Positions 1 through 13,008 of a stretch of 64,000 nucleotides of DNA are shown piece by piece. Position numbers and translations under genes: made by a program. Source of the stretch: Anticarsia gemmatalis (taxonomy: Eukaryota > Arthropoda > Insecta > Lepidoptera > Erebidae); NCBI RefSeq assembly GCF_050436995.1, contig NC_134757.1, positions 11,792,501 to 11,856,500 on the forward strand. The letters are read 5' to 3'. How positions within the stretch are numbered: position 1 is the first letter of the stretch; each line of letters starts with the position of its first letter. The notes under the pieces are model-generated. The model searched no databases. It had not been told where the DNA came from and saw only the letters and a program-made list of their open reading frames with translations.

Positions 1-91
1 ATTTTAAAAAACATATTTTAACTGAGAAAGTTTTACTGTTTGCTCTTTAATCGCCGATATAAAGCTAATAGTTCGATAAATTCTAACAATA

Positions 92-290
92 TAAACAATC
101 TGTGGGTTAAGCAACCATTGGCGCGGTCATACTATAGATGGATGACCGAATAGTGGTATTTTAACTGAACGCCTCCGTGCGGTCCCGATTGTTGTCAATT
201 AAGATAACAGTCGTTAAACCATGTCAAAGGCCTTTCGGGCGGCTTGGACTACTTTAAAACTAGGTTTTGACCACTAACCATATGATAGAT
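92..290 (+). mobile_element. 5S rRNA-like SINE
   Basis: Box A-like GTTAAGCAAC at 105-114 and box C-like GATGGATGACCG at 137-148, followed by the family body AACCATGTCAAAGGCCTTTC. The head is 5'-truncated and the CCTCCGTGC hairpin section is partly deleted. Confidence 0.7.
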
Positions 291-842
291 AGACAGATAT
301 TCGCCTATCAAAGATAATGCGTTTAGTTATTCCCTCGTTATGTGAAAGGCAAAGGAACAATTCTCTTTCAGCCAATAACGTGTTTACACGGAACATTAAA
401 ATCAACATGGTTTATTTTAACAAGGCAAGTGCAATTACCATTGAAATGTCGTACAAAATATCTTAGAACCTGCTCGTTAGTGGTAAGACTTGCTCTAACA
501 ATTGTTCTTAAGGTAACAATATTGTAAGTTCTGTCTCTAGTTTATTAAACGGTTACCATTGACAAACATAATGATTTCCTTTTTTAACCTTTTGTTACTC
601 AAATATATTATAGTTAAATTGTATTTATTTTTAATTCGATTTTTATTGCAGAGACTGCATAACATACTGTGTTACCTGAGTAATTTTAATATATCCGTAT
701 TTTTTACAAAAATAACATCACTCCTGTTATACCAAGAGGCGTAGGCTGAAGAGTACAAACGCGAAAGTTACGCAATTCACAATTTTAGGCCTTTGTTATT
801 AGGGGCAAGCCTATTGGTAATTGGTTATCTAATATATATTAA
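291..842. other. No gene seen
   Basis: AT-rich sequence with two 61-codon frames that look random. Nothing recognisable between the SINE and the LINE fragment. Confidence 0.5.
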
Positions 843-1148
843 TTATATTTAAAACTTAAAACCTTAAAAGACCGCAGACATCGTGGAGATCATATTGAGA
901 CATACAAAATTTTAAATGGACACTACAACCTAAAAAATATGCATCAACTATTTACTTATAACGACAATGTTAATCTCAGAGGCCATCATTTAAAATTGTG
1001 TACCAGCTTGTCGAATAACAATCCTCACAAGCACTTCTTGTCAAACCGAATTGTCAGAGCTTGGAACAAACTTCCAAAGTATGTAGTCGAAGCTGAAACT
1101 GTCAATCAATTCAAAAATAGACTGGACAAATATTTGTTTAATGAATGA
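843..1148 (+). pseudogene. C-terminus of a LINE reverse-transcriptase polyprotein (5'-truncated)
   Basis: An open frame of about 100 codons, closed upstream by TAA at 840, reads KDRRHRGDHIETYKILNG then RIVRAWNKLPKYVVEAETVN and FKNRLDKYLFNE. The R..RGD..E.YKI and WN.LP..VV.A..V..FK..LD patterns are typical of the far C-terminus of CR1/Jockey-like non-LTR retrotransposon proteins. An A-rich (TAAATAAA)n tail near 1209-1240 marks the 3' end. The catalytic domains are missing. Confidence 0.7.
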
Positions 1149-1208
1149 TTACATCATAGTGAATTACCAGGATACAGGCATTAACCAGTTGTATACAACT
1201 GCATGCCT

Positions 1209-1240
1209 GCTAATAAATAAATAAAAAAATAAATAAAAAA
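1209..1240 (+). repeat. A-rich tandem tail of the LINE fragment
   Basis: Repeats of AAATAAAT and AAAAAAT after the stop, as at the 3' end of CR1-like elements. Confidence 0.6.
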
Positions 1241-1244
1241 ATAT

Positions 1245-1432
1245 AGAATTCTCGCGTCACAGTTTTCGTTGTCATACTCCTCCGAAACGGCTTGACCGAT
1301 TTCGATGAAATTTTGTGAGCATATTGAGTAGGTCTGAGAATCGGCCAACATTTTTTCATACTCCTAAGTGACACTATTTCTTTTTTTTAATTATTTGGCA
1401 AAACAACGTTTGCCGGGTCAGCTAATACTATT
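1245..1432 (+). repeat. Dispersed repeat ending in GCCGGGTCAGCTAATA
   Basis: CCGAAACGGCTTGACCGATT, GATGAAATTTTGTGAGCAT and GGGTCAGCTAATAC. The last motif recurs at the end of the 57.4-57.7 kb repeat. It is a known style of non-autonomous insect repeat; I do not assign a class. Confidence 0.5.
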
Positions 1433-1461
1433 CTATTAAACCAGAAAATATCAATAGTACA

Positions 1462-1535
1462 TTGTCTGACCTGGAAATTGAACCACGACCTCATGAACAC
1501 GATTGGATATCCTATAGAGCATACCATTGAGGCAA
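1462..1535 (-). repeat. Degraded tRNA-like SINE head
   Basis: On the minus strand TTGCCTCAATGGTATGCTC and GGTCGTGGTTCAATTTCC resemble A and B boxes of a tRNA. The B box is mutated, so this is a fossil. Confidence 0.4.
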
Positions 1536-2039
1536 CATATATTTTGTTTATACTATACAATTATGTTTAAAAAAAAAAGGTATTTGACTCCTAGATAAAA
1601 TAAATAAGTATGATTCACGTTATTTTGTTCGACTTAAACAGATTGCGAAACCAAATCGAGTTTTAATGATATTAAAGTATGATTGCCTGTGAAATAAAAT
1701 TATTTAACTGTTGTTTGACATTAGGAAGGAAATTAATACTTAACTATGTGCATCTTTAAATATGATAATTATTTTGATTGGTTCCTGGGTATAGGTAGAT
1801 GAGGCTTCTTTAAGTGAGTTACGTTACCCCTGTACGTTAGTTTAGTATTATATTTTCGAATTACATGAGTAGTAGAGTAAGTTTTGAACAATACTTAGTA
1901 GCCGAAGTAACCAAAATGTATTGGTGATTGTGTAATTTCACCACCAGTTTGAAAAAAAGTAGTGTCTGTAAGATAGTACTAAAACGAAAAAGATCTCTAC
2001 GGCTACTAATATTATCGTAATATTGATAGACCGCAATTT

Positions 2040-2205
2040 TTTAAACTAGGTACAATCAAATAGCGAGCGTATGATATCTCGAAATGACTTTGAAAAAAAT
2101 TGTTCTCGCAGAACACGCTAGGGGCGCTGCCCAACCTTTCCTACAAAAGTTTTTAAAAGCTACTTAGTTGTCAATAGTCGATAGTTGTAAATCGACCCTT
2201 TGCTT
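2040..2205 (+). repeat. Repeat family with CGCTAGRGGCGCTG core
   Basis: GATATCTCGAAATGACTTTG, CACGCTAGGGGCGCTGCCC and AGTTGTCAATAGTCGATAG match three other sites here (19.4, 22.1 and 59.2 kb). Class unknown; a MITE is possible. Confidence 0.5.
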
Positions 2206-2539
2206 TCACATGCAGTATTGCGTTGAACACCGAAAAATGTTGTCTACCCACAAAATGTAAAAAGTTCAAATAATCATCTAAATAGGTTTAATCACGGCAT
2301 CGCATGTTAATGTAAATTAAACACGCCTTTACATTAATGGCCTTGTACCACAATTAATATGTTTAATACCTTTAATTTTATTATGAATATTTGTCTGATA
2401 TAATGTTTAGATTGTTGTTATGGCGGCGAAGTATCAACTGACAGTTAAAGCCTAGGTAGAGTAGCTAGTCTTCTTATTAGAAAAAAGTAAAAATCTTACA
2501 TACATATTATCACGCTTGTTATACCCAACGTTGCAGACA

Positions 2540-2730
2540 GACGTGTGTGAAATATACCTAAGTTTCGCATTTAACAATGTTAGAGTCATGTCATAGCGGG
2601 AGGCCTTTTGTATACAACTGGCACGTTAGCAAACTCCAGGCTACTATTAAGAAATATTTTAATATAAATTAGAAAAATTCAATTCATGAGACATGAGCAG
2701 CAGTCGCATACATTACTCACCAGGCCAAAG
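2540..2730 (-). mobile_element. SINE of the ACGTTAGCAATCTCC family
   Basis: TTTCGCATTTAACAATGTTAG, GGCACGTTAGCAAACTCCAG and AATATAAATTAGAAAAATTC in the same order as at 57.8 kb. The tRNA head is heavily degraded. Confidence 0.6.
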
Positions 2731-2739
2731 AGGCAGTCC

Positions 2740-3955
2740 AATTTTGTTATACAACTAGGTACATACACCTTTAAGATACCAAGATTCCATTCAAAATATA
2801 TATTTACATGCAATAGTGTGCCTGTTAAGTTTTTATGGAAAGTAATATGAATGCAGTTGTGTACATCTCAGTGGTTTCAAAAAACCAGTTACTGTTAGGC
2901 CTAATTATCACCAAATTTTTAACATTTATCGTCCTAATAACAATTTTATAATGATGCAATTAAAAGTGCTTAGTATGAATAATTGCATTCAGGGCGAGAT
3001 TTTAATATTTTTTCGGAATGCCTGAGGGAACTCGGTCCCCTTTAGATCTTTAGAGCGGAACGTACATGTAAACACGGCTTTATTGACTAGTTGTTCAAAC
3101 ATAATATATCATGCTGGTTTCATTAACTTAACTTAATTAATTTTTTGGTTGCCAATTCATCCTGAAATAGGTAGGGACCATACAATTCTATCTAGAGTCT
3201 AGGATGCCTATTTTCTACATTTGTCACAAAAGAACGCCTATTATACCATTTAATTCGAGGAAGGATGGTAGTGTACAAAATATTCTTTGGAATATTGAAA
3301 AACAAAATGGCGACCGCGTCAAAGCAAATTAGTTTGGTGGACCATGGACGTGGAATAATATTTTATACTGTCAATATTTACGGAACCGTACTCACTCAAA
3401 GGAAATTTGAAAACAGAGCGCAGACAAAAAATTAAAAACAAATTTCTCCCATGTTCGAAATTTCGAATATTCGGTATTTGTTTTATTCAGGCAGTTACAA
3501 CGAATTCCGTTTTGTTTACTCTCAACGAAATGTTTTACGCAGGTCCATTTGAGAGGATTCAGCATTTACTTTTTACTTATTTGTAAACAGTTGCAGATTG
3601 GAATAAAAGTTTTATAAAAGCTTCGGGGAATAAAATGTAGCATTCATTTAAAGCGAGCACAAAATAGTTGCAGGATAAAATCCGAAACGGCGTTTTTTGA
3701 CGAATCCAGTGTTGCTTTTTATTCGCCATGTATAGAGGAAGAGGCAACACTGTATGTACTAGAGTGAGTTGCCAGAAAAAAAATCAAATCACCGTAATTC
3801 TATTTCCAACCAAGCCTTCATACCAAAACAAAGACAAGCAAACAAAATTCCGATTACACAATAACCGTGTTACCTAACTTTCGTAACACGTATGGAATCA
3901 AAAATGGTACCTAATTGTGGTTCATGAATGGAGTCGCGTGAACATCGACAATGAC
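2740..3955. other. No gene seen
   Basis: AT-rich with no repeat I can name. GC content begins to rise at about 3930. Confidence 0.5.
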
Positions 3956-3959
3956 CTTG

Positions 3960-4120
3960 TAGGCCGGCTAGCCCGGGCAGGCTATTGCACTGCACGCGCT
4001 GCGCCTCGCCCCCCGCCGCGCCTGGCCTCACCCCCTCTCCCGCCGCACGCAAATTATTGAGCCACACCCCCCGCGTCCCTGCCCACCCCCCCGCTGCACT
4101 TCCTTCCGCGACCGCGCCCG
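3960..4120. other. GC- and CpG-rich block
   Basis: Cytosine-rich on the plus strand (runs such as CCCCCCGCG and CCACCCCCCCGC), in sharp contrast to the AT-rich surroundings. It could be part of a promoter or an untranslated exon; no splice or TATA signal is convincing. Confidence 0.4.
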
Positions 4121-5034
4121 AGATTTTAGTTTCTAGTGATGCTTTGAAATTCCAATTGCGTTAGGTTATGACTTGTGTTGCTAAGGGCTAATGACGTAAT
4201 ACAGTACGGTCTTGTTTTTTTAACCCGTTTTTTGGCGTATATTTTCTTAACGATCAAGATTCAATTTTCAAAATGACATCTGTCAGAAATGACATTCTAT
4301 ATTTGGTTATCATTAAATGTTTTGCACTTCTTTTAGTGGAAGAAATGTACGAAAACTAATTCAAGTCCATTATTTTCGTCAAAAAGTTTTACCCCTCTGG
4401 TTGCTACTCAGAAAATACATAAAATAAAGGTAAAAATTTAAAACAACGTCAGTAATTTCATATTTAAGATTTATGGGGACTAAAGTTGCCTATTATGAAG
4501 GTAGGTAAGTCCCACAATTATGCAGCTTTGAAAAATGGCTCCCCGAGTTAAACATTATTAAACAAACCGGCATCAGGCATGTTACTTTGTAACTAAGCTT
4601 GTGATAAGTAAATGCATGCATAAATCTCCATGCATATAAATTATATTTTATTCAACGCGCTATGCAGGCTATGCAAAACACTTAGCTTTTCCAATTAAAC
4701 GTTGAATTTAAACAAAATAAGAAACACTGTAAGTATTTATACTTGTATCTCGAACAATTAATCTAGATTCTATCTGAGTAACAACAAAAGAAGTAGGTAC
4801 GTTCATTTTCCGAAGTGTTTTCACGCGAGCACAAAAGAGTTTCGAAGTTGTTGTCACGTGACGGTATATTTAAGACGTTTGGAGACGTTCTATAGGAAAA
4901 TGTCGTCAGGCAACCTGTTGAAAACGTAAAATAATAACGTTGTATATCTCGGTAACCCTCCAATGTTTTGATCTGTCCTACTTCGCGGCGGGTTCCGCGC
5001 GAAACAGCGTCACGTTTTTGCCGCCTGTTTTGAA

Positions 5035-5128
5035 TTTATAAAGCGGTCCGGCCAACAGCTGATCGGTAGGTTGCGAGCTCGGCGCGCCGCCCCCGCGCTG
5101 CGACGTTGCCGCGCCGTGCACTCGCCCG
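5035..5128 (+). promoter_or_regulatory. Candidate TATA promoter with GC-rich first exon
   Basis: TTTATAAAG (5035-5043) is followed about 30 bases later by a GC-rich block that ends in CGCCCG|GTGAGC at 5128, a good donor. This is the layout of an untranslated first exon transcribed rightward. No initiator consensus is obvious and no downstream coding exon is identified. Confidence 0.35.
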
Positions 5129-7665
5129 GTGAGCGAAGTCTCCGAGGCGATCGACCGACCGCCGCCCTCCCCTCCTCACAAATAAAGCACAATTTTCCCA
5201 ACATTGTGCCTTCTGGAATAGTTACCTTACCCTTTTTCGGTGGTGAAATTTCGTGTGCATTATTCGTTCGTGTATCGGGGTTAGGCGGTCGATGGTGGTT
5301 TATTCGAGCTACATGTCTGGATAGGTAATAACGTTGAAAGGTTTCTGACAATCTTCCTTTAGGATGCGGGTTGCTTTTAGTTGTATAATTTAAGGCACTT
5401 AGATAGTGCGGGTTGGAACGTTTGTCTCGATGCACTTAAGTATGAGTGACGGTCGGATCCCTTCTCCGTTTGTATCGCGTTAGAACAACAACTGAACATT
5501 TCAAGTGCTTCAGTCGAAGGACAAAGTTTTGTCTTTAAATAGAAGTTTTTTCCCGTAATATTTCCACGTGACAAGTCTGGCGACTTATTTGTACGCCACG
5601 TTTCCTTCTCAAGGAAATCTATTTTTATTATTAACTTTGTCGTTAAGTAAGCTTGATTGCTTTTTACGGCCACGTTTTAGAATATATAGACGTTTATTTT
5701 GTATAGAAAATCGTGATTAGATTGGAACACTGTTTAGGGTTAGGTACATTGACAATAGATGCTAAAATCTTTTAAAAGAAAGGCAATACTTTTTTCTATC
5801 TAACTGCTAAAAAACGTAGTTTTCCTAACTAGATAGAGCCGTAGAGCTAATTATTCTTGTAAAATTGACTCGTTTTCTAAAGATTTTCTGACTAACAATC
5901 GTACGTACGAGTATTGTTCTACACTGTACTGTGTATTTTTAAACTGAAAACAAATAGGTTTACGTGGTGACACCCAACCATAGAAGAAAAATCTTAGCAT
6001 ATTTTCTTACTTTCTCTTTCAATAAATAAAATATTATGTTTCTCTTATAAAAAGCTAAAACGACATCTCATAGCCGATTCATTTAATAAAACAAAAGCCC
6101 AGACACAAATTAATCAATACAGTCTTTTATTAACAAAAACCTAACAATAAATATATAGCATAGACAAGAAACTACTCCGTCTAAGTGCTCGGGACTTGAG
6201 ACATTAATTATCTTTGTTCCTACTTGTCTATGGCCAACTAAATCCTCTTTCGTTCAATCTTTAATTAATTGCTTCTTATTTATTTATTAAGTATATAGGT
6301 AATAGCTTATTGGCTGATTTCTTTATGTCTATTATATTTAATAGAAAACTACTCTTATAAGAATTTATATGAAAGATTAACTTTAGCAATTTCTTTTCGA
6401 AAAATACGGTATTAAGTTTTTATGAAGGTGCTTATTTTTATGTCTTCGGATTAAATTATCAAAACAAGGAAATTGCGGTTTAACGTGATATTGCAATAAT
6501 GTGAATAGTAAACTTTGATATTTAAACTTTCGCGTTTATGATTAGTTTCATATGAACGGAGACCATGACGTTGTAGACCAATCGAGCTTTTAAGTTAATT
6601 TCGAATTTAAGTAACCATTATTAATTGATATTTAACCGTATATCAAACGCATCCACAGGAAATTACTTTTAATTTACTTGATTTCAAACTACATATTAGG
6701 ATAATGTGTAGTATTAATGCCTTTCTACAATCATGATTGGCCCTTTGAACTCTTTTGTGAAATATTAAGGCTACAATAATAATAATCACACAAAACCAAA
6801 ACTTCAAAAATAAATAAGACTACCGTAAGATTTGACAATTTTTAGTTCCCAAATATGGCTGCAGTAACGAATAACCAAAGCTTCCGACACCCGCAAATTC
6901 AAAATAATTTTACTTAGGGTGCAATTCTCATAGTAACATACTTGACTGTGTAATGTAGATCAACATGAGAGCGGTGCCGCGGGCAGCGACTACTATCTAA
7001 ACACTAGTTAAACCCTATAATTTATTTCTCGTCTGATTGTACGGAAGAGATTGTTAGCTTTCAGAAGATAGGATACCCATCTTTAAACTCTAACTATGTA
7101 GAAATATAAAAATGGTGGTTATTGAAGTCACAAATCAGAGTATTTTGACCTAATTCAGTATTCGGTCTCACTATTGCTCGAGTTTTTGATTCTAGAGTAT
7201 ATTATTATGTTCCTTATAAGAAAGTGTTCTTCTGAAACGAAAACCTATGTGTATTGGTTTATAAGAATATTAAGTACGACCTGTCCCGGTAGAATTGGGT
7301 TTATTTATCGGCAGCTTCTATTTTAATCTTCAAAATAGCTTTACATAAGTGACAGAAATATAAGAGAATAACTCACTGACAGACTTAAACTCTCGAATAC
7401 TTTAAATAGTAGAGTAATTTATTAAAATATACTGCATAGAATTTTAGTTTCTAACTCAACACTAATACTGACATCCGCCAGAGGGCGTTATAACGGATAT
7501 ACTAGTATACGTCGCTGAGCCTAAAAGCCTCTAAAAGCCTAGCCAACATATTTCAGTCGTTCATATTCATTTGATAGAACAATGTATATTTATGTATATT
7601 ACTAAGTTAACTCTGACTTTTGTATATAAACATTTTTGACGAAAATGAGGCTTGAATTAATGTAA

Positions 7666-7786
7666 AAATATGCGTTATTTAAGGTAATTTCGATTTAGTA
7701 TTTCAATATCAACCATTGTTCAAAGTTTTGTGATAAATATACGTTAATTAAGCTAATTTTGATTTAGTATTTCAATTAAATATAAA
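7666..7786. repeat. Imperfect tandem duplication, about 70 bp period
   Basis: Two copies of an AT-rich segment sharing TTTAGTATTTCAAT and ACGTTAATTAAGCTAATTT / GCGTTATTTAAGGTAATTT. Confidence 0.5.
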
Positions 7787-7831
7787 AAACTAGGTAATGT
7801 GTAAATTACAAATAAATATCACTTGCTCAAA

Positions 7832-7998
7832 CGTGTAAAGAAAACATCGTAATAAAAGCAACCTTGCATGCCTGAAAGATCTTGGTGGAATGCAAATTCC
7901 CTAACCCGCACCTAGCGAGATGATCTTGACCTTATCCTTTCCCTCATTCTGGGAAGAGACTCATGCCCAGCAGTGGGGCAGTAATGGATTAGATATAA
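7832..7998 (+). mobile_element. SINE of the CAGCAGTGGG-tail family, diverged
   Basis: AAAACATCGTAATAAAAGC, CCTTGCATGCCTG and CCCAGCAGTGGGGCAGTAAT in family order, with an internal deletion. Confidence 0.65.
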
Positions 7999-10599
7999 CT
8001 GTGACAAAAAAGTGTAGAAAAATATTTAAAAGTGTATTAAATCGTGTACTGTTCTAGTCTGTACCCATCCCCATAGAAATAAAGTCTAATAATATATCTA
8101 AAATTGCACTGCTAAACAAAGTTTTTTATATAAAAATACTTCCATGAAAACATTATATAATTTCAATCTGTATACATAGAGTCGGATTACGGTTCGCTCT
8201 ACATAGAGCGTAGAGTTCAAAGTTCTCGAGTGCACGATGACGTCATAGCCAGGGGTAGTACAATGCATGTAGGGTTGACGCTCCTTTGTCAAATAGAGCA
8301 TTGTTTTGTTGCGATGTTATGACAGGTCCATTATTTATATTAATAAGTTAGTTAGATTGAATTATTATTACTCAGAATGTTTTTTTATAGAAAGTTGCGG
8401 CAGATTTTTTTCAACATCGCTGTTTAGTGATTGAATTGATGCATTTTTTTTACTTTTATTAATATAGGGATAATCGACTTCAAACTAAGATTGCTATTGA
8501 ATATAACAAAAAATAAAACTGTACTGTATAATACTTTTTTTTGACATGTAATCGAATTTAGGTGTTAGCGGACTGTAATCATATACTCGACTATCTGTAT
8601 ATAATAGAAACTTACTACTCGTATACCCCTAGATAACATCATTTGCTTTAACAGAGTTCACGCCTTTAAAATTTAGAGTTAAATTAAATTGATTAACATT
8701 AATATTCAGGAAGTAAATTTCCGAGAACAAACAAAACTAATTCCGTTTCACACTAACTTCAACACAGATTTTCCGAAAGGTCATGAAATATAAATCAATT
8801 TGACGTTTCCATTAGTTCCATCGGTTATCTAGGTCACAGTAACGCCGGCGCTCAAATACATACAAATATGTATAAAATATTGTATATAAGTCCATTTAAA
8901 ATGTCCATTTTAGAGGTGTCGGAATTGTTGAAATTGCGAGCGAAAAATTACGGCAATGTGATCAGTTTTACACGGTGAATGTTTCGTATGTCTATTTTGT
9001 TAATATTAAACTTATTTTTGTACCACTTCTGGACAAAGATTACTCTCAAAAGGAGATCAATTAGGTCTTTAATCCATCAGGTGATTCAGGTCTATAATTT
9101 GCATTCCTTCTCCAACTGTTTTAAAAGATGTTATAGGTACGGTATGCAAGGTTTCAATACGATATTTTCCTTCACTATGCAAGTGTTGCTGGACTAAACA
9201 TAGTCCTGTAAGCATCATCAAAGGTTGAATTCAAAATCGGGAAACAACATTTTATTAGGCTTTCTCCTAATTCGAAAAATATATCAAAATCAAATCATTT
9301 ATTCAGTTAGGTCAAATATTGACACTTATGATAGTCGTTACAAATACTGAATCTACCACTAGCTCGGAAAATAGACACGTAGAGACTGAAAAACATATTT
9401 AGTTGTGATGAACTAACACCTGCAATATTAAAAAGTTCGCAAAATGTACTATAAAAGGTATAACTGACTAATCTATCTGTGTAAACAAATGTTAACTACA
9501 GTAAGCGTTAACTATCCTTCCTTTTAAGGCACCGTGCACATGTGTTTAGTACTAAGGTAGTCTGTACAAGGGTTAACGTGTAGTCGATGGCCATTATTGA
9601 CCATGTTTTACTAATAATTGCTACCATCAGTCCCTTCAACGATGTCAATTGAACTTTTATGTGGGCAATAAATATTATTATAATTCACTTATTAAGTAAC
9701 TTTTGTGTAAAAAATATAGTTAACTTCCGACCATTTTGTTAAGATAAATTGCTACATTTAAATAAACTTTAAAGTGAATAATTTTGTTAGTAAAAGCAAT
9801 TAATATTTAAGAAAGTTTTTCTTTATTATTGGATGAATTGAAATAGATCATGCAAATTTTCGTTCGTTTTTGTTAAAAAAAAACTCCTTTTATTTATATT
9901 TTAGTAGTTTTTTTTATAGTTTTCTTAACATAAAACACTAAAAACAACTATTGCAAGTGTTTCAAAAGCAATTAAGGAACTATATGTTCTATAAAGACAC
10001 CCAACGACGATTATAAAAGTAATTTCTCACAAGAATCTTGACAAAAAATTCTAAATACGACCAAGAAATAGCAAACATCGCTACCGAATACGAATCACCG
10101 AAAATCTTGAAATAAATATTTCACCAAGAACTATTAAATGCAGGAACTAAATTTTAATTGTAACTTATATTTCCTTTTCTACCGGTCCTTGACTACGATA
10201 TCTGTGTCAATAACATTTATATTGAACCTTCAAATTAGGGTGGGAGCCATGACCCCATGACCCTATGACCCTTGACACGTGGCAAAAAGACAGACGTAAC
10301 CTTGTTCTAGTTTAAATAGAGTCAATGAACACCCACACAAATAATATGAGCAAGTAACTTTAATATTTTAACCTTTAAAACGGAATTCGATTTTGAACCT
10401 TATAATGTGGTTAATAAGAATTAAACAGCCTAAACACATGTAAAAAATGTAAAAATGTATTTGTCAAAAGGGCTGATTTTTGAACATCTGATAATTAAAC
10501 AGGAAAAATAATTATGTTTCTACGTTCTAACATTATCAATCAAAATCCTTCACCTAAATAAATGGCTTGATGTTGTCTAGCGGGCTAGATATAACTTAA

Positions 10600-10860
10600 T
10601 AATCGGTCTGTCTGTTTGTTTGATTTTACGCGTAAACGGCTAAACTGGTTTCAGTATTTAAAAGTAGAGTACACTAGCTTACGCCCGCGACATCTACCGC
10701 GTGAAAAGTTTTACCGTGGTGAAAAAGATCCTATCCTATGTGTTATTCCAACCTATAAAATAACTGTGAATCAAATTTCATTAAAATCTGTTCAGTCGTT
10801 TTTTCGTGAAAACGGTAACAAACAACCAATCATGCATACATACACACATTTATAATATAA
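10600..10860 (+). mobile_element. RTE-tail-like repeat
   Basis: CTGTCTGTTTGTTTGATTT, GCCCGCGACATCTACCGCG, AAATCTGTTCAGTCGTTTT and CATACATACACACATTTATA are the typical order of an RTE-type 3' region. The 79-codon frame here is a by-product. Confidence 0.55.
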
Positions 10861-11867
10861 GAAGGATTACAGTTTGGGGAAAGGCCATAAGCTTCTTATA
10901 AACAAAGCCCCAATCATTCTATACAGCAAAAACAAACATAAATAACTAAAAACAGAAAAATAATACATAATAAAGTTCCCAAGAGAGTCCAGCTCAGAAT
11001 AAATAAAGCAAATCGATTCGACACTGAAGTACCGCGCTATTATACGAGTACGTTTGAAGTCATTAGGCACAAGACAAAGGACTGACATGTGAGGTACGGC
11101 TAACAGTCGTAAAGAAAATTATAGGCTACCATAATAGAGTTTAGGACTTGAAATATTAATGTTTCCTGCGATTTGTGACGTTTTAACTGTATTTGAAGAA
11201 TTATTGGGTTTTGTTTTTGATGGACGTAAAATGCCCAATGTGATAGTTTTATGTATAGATAGACTCAGTTTACGAAAGAAACCAACGGAAAAGAAAAGGT
11301 AGATGCATAAAATGCCGCACGCACCTAACATTCGATCCAAAAAATGCCATTTTTGGATCGAATTTTAGGTTTCTGGCTATGAGAATGGATATAAAAAGTT
11401 TACTTATAAAGATTATCTGATTTTGGGTACCTATTAGAATTTATACAGTACTTTTCTTTTCACAAAAAAAAAACTGAGATGAATTTGAATGCATACTTAT
11501 ACAAGATGGGAACTTTTAACCGTGATCTTTCTTTTTTCGTCACACATATGCAAATAGCAGCTATAAGCTAAAAGATCTCAAATTTCAATCCTATAAATAT
11601 TATTACAAGTGAACTAAACTCCTATTACACAGGGTGCAATGACCAGCAACAGTTCACATGTGGCGGTAGATTCACATTGTTGCACTGAGATACTGATGAC
11701 TGTAGCGATATCAAACCATTTGTTAAACGATAGTGTTGTGTGGTGGGCAGAGATGCTAGCTAGTAGGAGATACTAGTAACTTGAAAAAAATATTTATGAA
11801 GAACGATTATTTGATCTTGGCAGATGGTAAATATATTGTCAAAAAAGATATTTATTACAGTGGTGTA

Positions 11868-12000
11868 TGAAGTAGGTACACATAAGTTTCGTCATTAACA
11901 ATGTTAGTCCTATGAAATAGGGGGCGATCCTATTGCCATTTATCGGGCACGTTATCAAACTCAAGCAACTCATTTATATACCGCCAATTACAAGTTATTG
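11868..12000 (-). mobile_element. SINE body fragment of the ACGTTAGCAATCTCC family
   Basis: AAGTTTCGTCATTAACAATG and GGGCACGTTATCAAACTCAAG; the head is absent. Confidence 0.55.
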
Positions 12001-12609
12001 GATAAGCCTGCACTACCGGAATGAAAAGATGCTTTAAAATTAAGAGTTAGCTACCAAAAGCTAAAATATTTCTCAAACAATATAATTATACAGAGAACAT
12101 GATGGTTAAAAAAAACGAACTAAGATTTGCAGATAAAATTAAATAGAATCAGCATGGTTGACGTATTCATTTTTTGACGGGTTACATTAAAATCTAAACA
12201 CCTAATATTTTCTAAGAAAAATTCTCTTTTAGCTACTTACGAGAGCTTTAATACTACATCTACAGTGTAAAATGTAGTGAATCAGTTCATAATGGTGCAG
12301 TAGACTGGACGTCCGTAGATAGTAGGATTAGCATATAGAGTGCTTTTATTCACCAAAACATGCGCTCAAACTTCCTCAAAGGAGCCCTGAGTTTTGCAGG
12401 TAAAGTACAAATTTTGACCTCATGGTGGAACATGTGTAAAAGAAAAAGATGAGGTCTATTTTGGTCCTTTGGCTCAAAGATATAAATGAAGTAAATTTAA
12501 CCCATTATTCAGATAGTCTCCTCTTGCAACGAGAGAATATCGAGGTAATAGTAATAAGTCATGTTGTGTTCTTTCTTCCATCAGTAGCTTCAACCCAGAA
12601 AGATCCATT

Positions 12610-12780
12610 TCCCATGGATTATTGACTGTCATCATAATTGACAATAACCGGGTCCGTCTTTTTACGTGACCTTCGAAGCATGGAGATACTACTAAGCCAC
12701 CCAGACTGGCCACGACTTTTATTAAACCAATGAAATGTCCACGGAAAAGTTGCTTAACCCACTGATTTTTACTGATTAGT
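12610..12780 (-). mobile_element. 5S rRNA-like SINE fragment
   Basis: Plus-strand text CGGGTCCGTCTTTTTACGTG and, about 110 bases later, GTTGCTTAACCCAC keep the order and spacing of the family. The fragment lies inside a 143-codon minus-strand frame and explains why that frame is not a gene. Confidence 0.5.
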
Positions 12781-12986
12781 GAACGTTCGAATGACAAACA
12801 TGTAGCTGTGCTTCTATACATTTTCCTTTCCGTATTTTGTACGTTTGAAAGGAACAAAAATTTCCTTTTAACTACTACCTTGTACGTTCCAAAAGCAAGC
12901 TTCATGTAGCCATTTTCAAACTACCGAGAATTTGTTCAGAAAACACACTAGTGCACTAACTGACCTGGAAAATACAGGGGAAGAGA

Positions 12987-13008
12987 GTGTGTGTGTGTGT
13001 GTGTGTGT
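12987..13008. repeat. (GT)n microsatellite
   Basis: About eleven GT units in an intergenic stretch. Confidence 0.9.

Larger units (their letters stand above)
5130..10595. other. No gene seen; possible intron
   Basis: Apart from the SINE copy at 7.83-8.0 kb and a tandem duplication at 7.7 kb I see only AT-rich sequence. If the candidate first exon at 5.1 kb is real, this is its first intron. Confidence 0.4.

Noticed and set aside
5010..5435. 141-codon minus-strand frame over the GC-rich block
   Set aside because: Opposite strand of the candidate first exon; residues follow base composition only.
12474..12905. 143-codon minus-strand frame
   Set aside because: Contains a 5S-like SINE fragment and unrelated flanks; no family features.
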